64,000 nucleotides of DNA from Arthonia radiata (taxonomy: Eukaryota; Ascomycota; Arthoniomycetes; Arthoniales; Arthoniaceae). Each line of letters begins with the position of its first letter. The stretch's first letter is position 1. The notes under the pieces are model-generated. The model worked only from the letters and a program-made list of their open reading frames with translations. It did no database searches and had not been told where the DNA came from. The stretch spans positions 310,001-374,000 of the forward strand of contig PSQN01000011.1 of NCBI GenBank assembly GCA_002989075.1, in the 5' to 3' direction. A program made the translations under genes and the position numbers. This document shows, piece by piece, positions 57,111 through 64,000 of this stretch.

Positions 57111-57692
57111 TTAGTCGATTGTAGCAGCATCAATACTCTAATCTACTACCTAGTGTACCTCGCCGGCACCTAGATCATCCTTAAACGAACCAGCCTACTA
57201 CGTTATAGGACCGCTACCCAACACCGGATAGAAGTTACTCCGAAAGTTAACAGATAACCCGCTCGGACATTTAAATATATTACTACCAGCTATCAACGTA
57301 GCAAGCTTCTCTTACTCCAACAACTTATTTCGAGCTAACTTCGCTGCTACCCGCGTACAAGTCTTTTTAACCTTCTCTTTTAACTTCCGGACCTTAAATC
57401 GGTTACGCTGCACAGCCGCAACAAACGCTGCTACCTAAGCCTTTAACGAACGTAATTGGCGCTTCGCGCGCTAGAGGGCAGCCGACTAAGAGGAATATTA
57501 AGAATAAACCGAACGCGCTGCAACTAAGTTAGTTTTAGTTACTACAAGAGAACAGTAACGGAACATACTATCTGTCGTTAATACCCGTAAATTACAACTC
57601 TTTCTGTCCTAAGTATATACCAAACATATCGCCTTCCTAGACTAAACTACACACCTTTCCTTAGTCGACATACATTTAGAACAAGAAGGCAT
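57084..57692 (-). pseudogene. Antisense Zn2Cys6-like ORF of gypsy copy 3 (609 bp, RIP-degraded)
   Basis: ATG at 57,692 on the minus strand, stop TAG at 57,084-57,086, exactly 203 codons as in the other two copies and no frameshift. Positions 4, 7, 14, 23, 26 and 33 read C, C, C, C, Y, C, where the Tyr codon TAT is one transition from TGT. The spacing is that of Zn2Cys6. The middle is strongly basic and helical (RNRFKVRKLKEKVKKTCTRV), and the C-terminus is conserved (AGSFKDDLGAGEVH). Its 3' end overlaps the chromodomain end of pol tail to tail by about 25 bp, and it is transcribed toward pol. Its promoter would have to lie in or next to the 3' LTR. Function unknown. Confidence 0.8.
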
Positions 57693-57862
57693 TTTAATAC
57701 CGTAGACTTCAATCAATAGGTATTAACTATACTTTTTGTTAGAACCCGCAGTAACGGACTTTATGCGAGGTATAGCGACTTACAGATTAGTTACGAAGAG
57801 GAGGACGAAACGCAACTTATACGTGTTTAAAAGGCTGAGAGTCAATCGAGGACGATTTGACT

Positions 57863-57876
57863 AGAAGAGGGGGGAT
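57863..57876 (+). other. Polypurine tract of gypsy copy 3
   Basis: AGAAGAGGGGGGAT immediately before the 3' LTR, the plus-strand priming site for second-strand synthesis. Confidence 0.8.
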
Positions 57877-57878
57877 TG

Positions 57879-58350
57879 TGTTACGAGCACCAGCCCTAGA
57901 CGGCCTAGCACACGCTCAAGCGTTAACCACTACCAATTATCTTAGCCCTACTAGCATTATTCCCGACTAAGCCTATAAACCCGCCGTAGGCATTATCGAA
58001 CAAGACAGCTATAAGAGCCTATATTCCCTATAAACTTAATATAGACATTGTTAAATTAACGAATACAAAGGAACTCTCTTTATGTACCTTAGACTATATA
58101 GTTAAACTAATAGCTGACCTTAGAATAGACTTTAGTCTATTAACTTAACATCTAAATATAAGTTCCTTAACTCTATTTAGATAACGTACTTCACCTTCTA
58201 TCTATCTTAGTTAAGCCTCTCTTACCTTCTATAATCTGTCTCGCCTCTCCTACCTTTTAGTCTCTAGCACACAAGATACCTACCACCAAGGTCGACAAGC
58301 ACACAAGGTAAGTGAGCCTTAGTTCGGTTCTCCTAGCGACCGGCGTTATA
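57879..58350 (+). repeat. 3' LTR of gypsy copy 3 (variant A, 472 bp)
   Basis: Starts TGTTACGAGCACCAGCCC and ends CGACCGGCGTTATA, followed by the target duplication GTATT. Differences from the 5' LTR are mostly C/T and G/A, as expected for RIP. Confidence 0.9.
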
Positions 58351-58355
58351 GTATT

Positions 58356-59656
58356 GCTCTATTTTAATGTAGTTCGACGATATTAAGCAGTGCAACTTAA
58401 TATTTTAGAAGACCGAAGTAAGTATTGGCGGATACACGGTATACGCTAATTATTTTAAGCGTCGTTCGGTACTAGTACGATATATAAAGTGCCACCGATT
58501 TAGCTACAAAGCAGCCTAATGCAGCAACGAAAAACGCTGCGGTTAATATAGCTAAAGAGGCTATATACACAAAGACTGCTCTAATAAACTACAGTGCATT
58601 AACTGCAGCTAGGCTTATTCGGCTTAGATTGCTTACTATACAGAATTTAAGAATCAACGCTGTAATATATAGTTTGAATGAGTATACACTAGGCCCGAAC
58701 TATAGAGTACCAGCTAATAGAGATAATACAGCTACTGAAGGCCTTCTTGGTACTTTAGTATAATATAGGCAAACGTAAGGTTGCTTACAATAGTATATTT
58801 AATAATAAGACATTGCGTAACTTTAGTGCTATTGCAGTACAAGAGCCGTACTCGTTTTATATAGCAGATTAGAGCCTAATAACTCTATTAGCAGTATCGT
58901 TATACTAGGTATAGTTCCTTCCTATAGGTTGCTTTTAAGCGCAATCTACCGCTAATTTGTAGTTAGATCGCTATTAAGCGGGCTTATAGATAAATAAGTT
59001 ACTTAAGGCAACACTAGTAGCAATTAAGTCTATAAATATAGTAGCTGCTACGTTATACTTACCGACACGAGTTATCCTCTTATTTTTAGTTTATGTCCCG
59101 TCTATTAAGCTGCAAGCGGAAGAACAAGAAATTCTCGAGAAATTCCTACAACTAATTATCAACGCAATTATAGAAACTAAGAAACAATATGTTACGCTCG
59201 ATGTACTCGTTACTAGAGACTTTAACCGATACAACCTACTTTAAGGTAGCCCTAAAGCTACAGAACAAGGCCTTTAAGACGAAGCTAACGCACTGTATAA
59301 GCTTATTAGATCGTAGAATCTCTGTTCCTTGCTTCTAACAAGGACTATTACTTTTGAGGGGGCTCTCGGGTCGTCTACAATTAACCTTGTTTTTACGTTA
59401 GCTTAGCTCGCCGAGAAAGTTATCCAATGCTCGACTCTCCTCGACAACCACGGATCGGATTATCTACCAGTTCAGACAGTCTTTGCGATTAAAGCGCCTG
59501 TAACGGTATAAGCTAAAAGATATAACTTTAGACAGGCCCCCTGGGCTAAAATTAATGCCTGTGTTTTAAAAGAAGTTTAGCACTAGAGCGTTGAGCGTGC
59601 AATAGATCTAACAATCGATTTTTAAGAAGCAAGACTAGTAGAGGTAGTTTAGAAAG
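58356..59656 (+). mobile_element. Tad1-like LINE, ORF1 3' part and ORF2 endonuclease
   Basis: ORF1 resumes after the gypsy insertion and reaches tandem zinc knuckles at about 58,488-58,620 (KCHRFSYKAAxCSNEKRCG, then HKDCSNKLQCINC). ORF2 follows. Its apurinic-type endonuclease shows FSAIAVQEPYSFY near 58,830 and TRDFNRYNLL near 59,215, from a 'GDFNRHDPLW' box. It continues with TITFEGALGSSTINLVF near 59,350 and DNHGSDYLPVQT near 59,450, the conserved Ser-Asp-His box with His read as Tyr. The reverse transcriptase is missing because the element ends at the Copia LTR at 59,657. Confidence 0.85.
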
Positions 59657-60164
59657 TATTAAAAAAGGTACAGGGAAGAAGAAGGATACTACTACAAAGA
59701 GTAGGAAGACGAGACCAGCTTAAGACTGGTACAATACTTAGGCTTGGTACAGGTGCAATACTTAGTAGCAAGGAGAAGCTATTGTTATATTGTCTGTCTT
59801 GTTAGCTAGAATTCTCTAAAGGGATTCTAGCTTATATATCTAAGTCTAGCGGTCCGTACAGGACTTACTAGATATCTGTTCTTTTAATAGGAGCCAGATA
59901 ACCTGTAACTTACCGTATAAGACGGTAATTCCGTCTATTTAAAACTATTAGTCTCTAAGTCTATTCTATGTTGTTTTAGACTACGAGCCAGCTGTCTAGG
60001 ATAGGTCGTACAATACTCCTTTTTGTCCTAGACTCGGGCTACTAGGCCCGATCCTTTAGATAAAAGGCTTGTTCTATTTTAGGTTAAGATAGCTAGTAGG
60101 ACCTATCCAATACTCCGGGCCCCTAGGGGTTCCGGCTAACCAGCTAGTTGGTTAATTTCTAATA
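59657..60164 (-). repeat. 3' LTR of Copia element (508 bp)
   Basis: Same family as the LTRs at 7,146 and 16,117. On the plus strand it runs from TATTAAAAAAGGTACAGGG to AATTTCTAATA (from AATTTCCAACA). It adjoins Copia pol on its right, and a purine-rich tract (AAGAGAGTG on the minus strand) abuts it, so it is the 3' LTR of that element rather than a solo copy. Confidence 0.85.
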
Positions 60165-62445
60165 CACTCTCTTAATCGACTAGTTGTTTTAGCCGGATTA
60201 TAAGCTAATTTAAGTTCTAAACGTTAGTATTTTAGCCAAGTCGATCGGTTTTATTGAACCGTCTGCTAATTGTTCCTTTATAGAAACGTATTTGAGCTCT
60301 GTTTAGCCTGCCTGAACGTTTTCTTTAACATAGTAATACTGTATATCAATATGCTTAGATTTAGCTTAGAAGGTAGGGTTTTTTATAAGTTCTTTTGCCG
60401 AATTGCTGTCGGTAAGTAACAGTTTTACCGGCAAAACCGGGGTCTCCGGTCTAATTTAACCGGCTTGCCCGGGCAAATATATGCTTGCCTAGTACTTTAA
60501 AGCCCGCCAAGTCTTTTTATCCGCAGACTTTTTAAAAGTACCCGCTAAAACGGTAGTAATCGAATTTTCTTCGAAAATCCCGGACAGTTCGGTAGCAATT
60601 AATCGGATAAATAACTGTTTCTTTATAGCTTCTTTAAGGGCCATATATTCGGCCTCATAAGAGCTTAAGGCGACCGTTTTTGTAGCTTTAAATTCCAGCT
60701 AAGAGCTCCGTTCCTGAGTAGAAAGATATAGCTGGTAGTCGATCTCCTGGTACCGAGGCCCCCCCCTCCAATCTACGTTACAATAGCCGGTTATACCGTC
60801 TATTGAGGAAGATTTGTAGTAAAGGCCAAGGTTAGGAGTTTTATCTAAGTAAGCCCAAAGGCTACTTAAAACTCTCTAGTGCTTCTCGCTAGAATTCGAC
60901 ATGTATCGGGCTAGTAAGCTAGTTATAAAGGCAATATCGGGTCTTGTCTTTGTTATTAGATACAAAATCGACCCAATTTGTTGCTAATAATTAGAAATAT
61001 TGGCACTGCTAGCTTAGTTAGGATTTAGTGCCAATTTTGAGCCGACGGGTTGCGGTATTTTTCCGGGCATTCGGCCGGTTTTCTTCAAGTATTTGATTAA
61101 AAATTTAGCCAAATAACTCGACTAATCTAGACAAATCGTTTTTGCCGGGCGATCTCAGGTAATTTTAATTTCTAGGAACTTACTAACGTCTTCTAAGTTC
61201 TTAACCGTAAGAGTCTTATTTAGTTCCTAGTAAATTCTAGAGATTGTTTTAGTAGAATCGGATACAGCTAATATATTGTCTACGTAGACGATTAAAATTA
61301 CCTGCTTTCCGGTTCTTCGAATATAAACCAACTAATTGGATACTAGGGGTTCGAAACCTATGCCCCTTAGTAATTCTCGAAGATAGGCTTTTTACTGTCG
61401 GTCGGTCTGTTTTAGACCGTAAAGGGCCTTCTTTATTCAATAAACTTTATTAGTTCCGTTAGATAGGCCAGTTAGTTGCTCGATATAGACAATTTCGTCT
61501 AACTTTGCGTTAAGATAAGCTAATTTTACGTCCTATTGCTTTATTTCTTAGTCTTTCTCTACTACTAAGGCTAGTATAAGCCGGTAGGTAATTAAATTTA
61601 CTATATTTACAAAGGTCTTTGTAAAATCGAGGCCGAGTCTTTGCTGGTAGCCCTTAACTACCCAGCGGGCTTTAAAAATCGGCTCGCTCTCTAGGGGGTA
61701 CTTAATCTTCGGTACCCAGCGCCCTTTTAGCGCCTTTCTACCCGGCAGCAGTTTAGTTAATATTTAGCTTTCTTGATTAGCTAGCTCTTTGAGCTCCGAC
61801 TACATTGCGTCTAGCTAAGAAGGCCAATCCTTAGATACCCTTATTTCTTTTAAGTTATTAGGCTCTTTAGTAACTGCTACTAAGGCCTACTCGACGTATT
61901 GTTTTAGATTGTTGTAGAACTCGTTAAACCAATTTTTGTCGGCGTTTTTGTATATAAAATCTATTTTCTAGGCGCTATTAGTATCTATCCGACTAGGGTC
62001 TTCGGTACTTCTATAATCTAACTCGATAGGAAGGTTAGACTTGTCTAGAGCTCTAGTTTAATATAGTTCTTATTTAGATTTGTTTGCTAGTTGTTAAGAT
62101 ATAGAAGGGGTATACTGTTTCTTATACAGAGGACTCCCTCCTTTATTGAGAGGTACCTCCCTATTATCTTAAGATTTAGCGGTTAGATATAGCTCGTTTT
62201 TAAACTCGACTTCTAGTTGTTCTTTAGACTCTTTAGGAATACTCTTAGTTAATTAATTAACCGTAGATCTCCGTAGGTTCCAAATAAATTTTTCTTTTTA
62301 AATATAGACGTCTCTTCTCTAGTAAACCTTCCGGCTATTAGGGTCTAAGAGCTTATATTAGTTCGATCTGTAGCCTATTAGAATATAGATAGTTGCTCTA
62401 GCGTCTAGTTTTTTTAGTTTGGGTTCTTTAAGATAAGTAACTGAG
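60165..62445 (-). mobile_element. Ty1/Copia pol, minus strand, 5' truncated
   Basis: Read on the minus strand, from the end of integrase (KLDARATIYILIGYRSN, then DPNSRKVY; about 62,300-62,430) through reverse transcriptase. FKARWVVKGYQQRLGLDF-like sequence is near 61,650. VYxIKKALYGLKQ and GFEPLVSN precede the catalytic box YVDNILAV at about 61,265-61,290, where the second Asp has become Asn. RNase H shows LSSYEAEYMALKEAIKK near 60,640 and SKHIDIQYYYVKENVQAG near 60,320. Gag, protease and most of integrase are gone, cut by a gypsy LTR at 62,446. The 63-codon minus-strand open frame at 61,249-61,440 is another frame of this pol. Confidence 0.9.
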
Positions 62446-62895
62446 TATAACGCCGGTCGCTGGGAGAACCGAGCTAAGGCTTACTTGCCTTGTGTGCTTG
62501 TCGACCTTGGTAGTAGGTGTCTCGTGTGCTAAAGACTAAAAGGCAGGAGAGGCGAGACAGATTACAGAGAGTAAGAGGGGCTTAACTAAAGTAGATAGAA
62601 GGTAAAGTACGTTACCTAAATATAATTAAGAAACTTGTATTCAAATATTAAGTTAATAGACTAAAGTCTATTCTTAGGTTAGCCATTAGTCTAGCTATAT
62701 AGTCTAAGGTACAAAGGTATGTTCCTCTGTGTCCGACGGTCCCGACACTTCCTTTGTTGCGTAGTCGGGATCCTATTGCGATATAGCGACGTTGCCGACG
62801 TCGCTATATTGGGGTCGTTGGGTATACTATATAATGCTTCAATAAGGCTAGCTGCGCTCAGCCTTGTACTAGCCTAATATAGTAAGATCGTAACA
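62446..62895 (-). repeat. 3' LTR of gypsy copy 4 (variant B, 450 bp)
   Basis: Starts TATAACGCCGGTCGCTGGG (from TGTAACG) and ends AGTAAGATCGTAACA on the plus strand. It is equal in length to the variant B LTR at 20,674-21,123 and contains the same 29-bp hairpin at 62,781-62,809. It interrupts the Copia element on its left. Confidence 0.85.
62781..62809. repeat. Perfect hairpin in variant B LTR
   Basis: Two perfectly complementary 12-bp arms (ATATAGCGACGT / ACGTCGCTATAT) around TGCCG, identical to 21,009-21,037 although surrounding LTR bases differ by RIP-type changes. Confidence 0.85.
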
Positions 62896-64000
62896 CAAGG
62901 TCTCCTCTTTAAGGCTAGTCGTCCTCGACGGCCCTAGAGACATTAAAACCTTGTTGCCCCTCTGTAGTAGATCTAGTTCTGTAAGTCGTTATACCTAAAG
63001 TTAAGAAAGTCTCTAACGCTAATAAAGCGCTTAAGATCAATACCGTCCTTGCTAAAGTCTATAGTCGAGAGATGCTTCCGTGTTCCTGCTACTGTTACCT
63101 AGGTAAGAAGTGTGTCCTAAAGTCTAGGAAGGCATCGTATTTTGTGTATACTCGCGATAAGAAGTCGTATAACGTTCGTCCGTCGTTAAAGGATAGTTAG
63201 TTCCTATCTTACGTTTATTGTTTATGTTAATTTAACTTGTTTTTAGCTCGGAGTATTTGTTCTCAGTACTTGCGGGTATCGGATACCCTCTAGAGGCAAC
63301 GTAAGCGTCTAGCGGAAGAAAAGAAAGTCGTTTGTACGGTGAAAAGGTAGCGCGAAGCTGTTAAAGCGGTAGTAGTAGATTCGGAGAAGAAGCTCGAAAG
63401 GTTGTGCGTCTAGGCGCAGAACAAAATAGATTAGAATAACATATTGTTTGAGAAAGAATGGCTGGCGGCTATGTCCGGTAGTAATATTGTAAATGTGCCG
63501 AGTAGCCTAAGTATAGATTTTCGTAATAATCTGTTTCCGGAGTTAGGTAGTGGGCTACTAATATGGTGGGCTGGTTCGTTTATAGATAACCTAGGTGCCA
63601 GTAAAGCGCACTAGATAGTGAATTAGAGTGTTAGTGCTGCTACGACCGATTAATATTCTGGTCCTAATATCGTTAAATAATGTCTTTACAGTTAGTTAGG
63701 TTTCGCTCTAGTTCCTACTAATTTTCGTGTTTGAGATATTCTTTCTACTTTATAAGATACTATCGTTTACCTCGGTATTGTCTATAAGCTTAAACTCTTT
63801 CGACCTTATACTCGAGTTCTTAATTGTTAGAAAGGATTTCTAGGTTGGGTCGTTCTGCTTCTCGAAAGTAGGCTAGCTTTAATAGCGCTACATAGAATAC
63901 AGAATGTATTCTTATTGTCTTTAGGAGTTCGAGTTTAAATGTTACGGGTCCTAATTGCTGTAAGATTTTAAACGGTTCTATCTTAGTATAGTCGAGTTTT
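62896..64000 (-). mobile_element. Gypsy copy 4: 3' end, minus strand, continues past window
   Basis: Internal part next to the variant B LTR. On the element strand it contains, after the antisense gene, the chromodomain region (about 63,720-63,850) and the start of the integrase C-terminus. It is colinear with 10,330-10,640 of copy 1. The rest of pol, gag and the 5' LTR lie beyond the right edge. Confidence 0.8.
63072..63680 (+). pseudogene. Antisense Zn2Cys6-like ORF of gypsy copy 4 (609 bp, diverged)
   Basis: ATG at 63,072 to TAA at 63,680, again exactly 203 codons, with six internal TAG/TAA stops. Positions 4, 7, 14, 23, 26 and 33 read C, Y, C, Y, Y, Y; each Tyr codon (TAC/TAT) is one G-to-A change from Cys, so all six Cys positions are shared with the other copies. 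The N-terminal and middle regions differ in sequence from copies 1 and 3 (for example RQRKRLAEEKKVVC), whereas the C-terminus is close (WWAGSFIDNLGASKAH, then SVSAATTD). Conservation of length, Cys spacing and C-terminus in a diverged subfamily supports a genuine protein-coding gene. Confidence 0.75.

Larger units (their letters stand above)
51200..58350 (+). mobile_element. Gypsy copy 3: full-length chromovirus, TSD GTATT
   Basis: Two 472-bp LTRs (51,200-51,671 and 57,879-58,350) flank gag, protease, RT, RNase H, integrase, chromodomain and the antisense gene. The 5 bp before (51,195-51,199) and after (58,351-58,355) are both GTATT, a perfect target-site duplication. The insertion lies in ORF1 of a Tad1-like LINE. 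This is the clearest element in the window and the reference for the truncated copies. RIP-type stops make it non-autonomous. Confidence 0.95.

Noticed and set aside
61340-61360. GGTTCGAAAC resembling a tRNA B box
   Set aside because: It lies in Copia pol and no A box or cloverleaf can be formed around it.

Overview
The window is from a filamentous ascomycete (Pezizomycotina) with a two-compartment genome. Two AT-rich, TpA-rich blocks (about 1-31,600 and 50,200-64,000) consist of transposons and gene relics. Nearly all their stop codons are TAG or TAA where relatives have CAG, CAA or TGG. That is the C-to-T signature of repeat-induced point mutation (RIP). Between them lies a GC-balanced island (about 31,700-50,200) with normal codon use, short 50-80 bp GT-AG introns and one very large intact gene. 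No tRNA, rRNA or CRISPR array was recognised.

Left block. A chromodomain Ty3/gypsy pol starts at the left edge (1-3,070). It is followed by unassigned AT-rich DNA, a RIP-killed NACHT immune-receptor (NLR) relic (5,480-7,145) abutting a solo Copia LTR, and an F-box-like relic cut by a gypsy LTR. A complete minus-strand gypsy element (9,050-16,902) comes next, with a Copia solo LTR (target duplication TATTC) inside its 5' LTR. Then come a truncated second gypsy copy (16,903-21,123) and relics of a tyrosine recombinase, a DUF7924-like protein, a Tad1-like LINE ORF1 and a Myb/SANT protein.

Island. From left to right it has: a small unknown gene with a well-placed TATA box; a minus-strand NB-ARC/TPR receptor pseudogene ending in a transmembrane module; an intact plus-strand gene for a 3,099-residue DUF6606-DUF3638-DUF3645 protein with helicase-like motifs; and a short F-box-like gene. 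The receptor carries RIP-type stops in its NB-ARC half but remains largely open in its TPR and C-terminal half, so the mutation process appears to have leaked into the island.

Right block. A Tad1-like LINE (ORF1 from 50,230) is split by a full-length plus-strand gypsy element (51,200-58,350; 472-bp LTRs; target duplication GTATT). The LINE resumes at 58,356 and reads into an endonuclease domain. It stops at a minus-strand Copia element (59,657-62,445), which is itself cut by the LTR of another minus-strand gypsy copy running off the right edge.

The most interesting observation is that all three gypsy copies with an intact 3' region carry, between pol and the 3' LTR and on the opposite strand, a frame of exactly 609 bp. 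Its N-terminus has six Cys positions in Zn2Cys6 spacing, and its C-terminus is conserved. Two LTR subfamilies share R-U5 but have different U3 sequences, and both carry this antisense gene.
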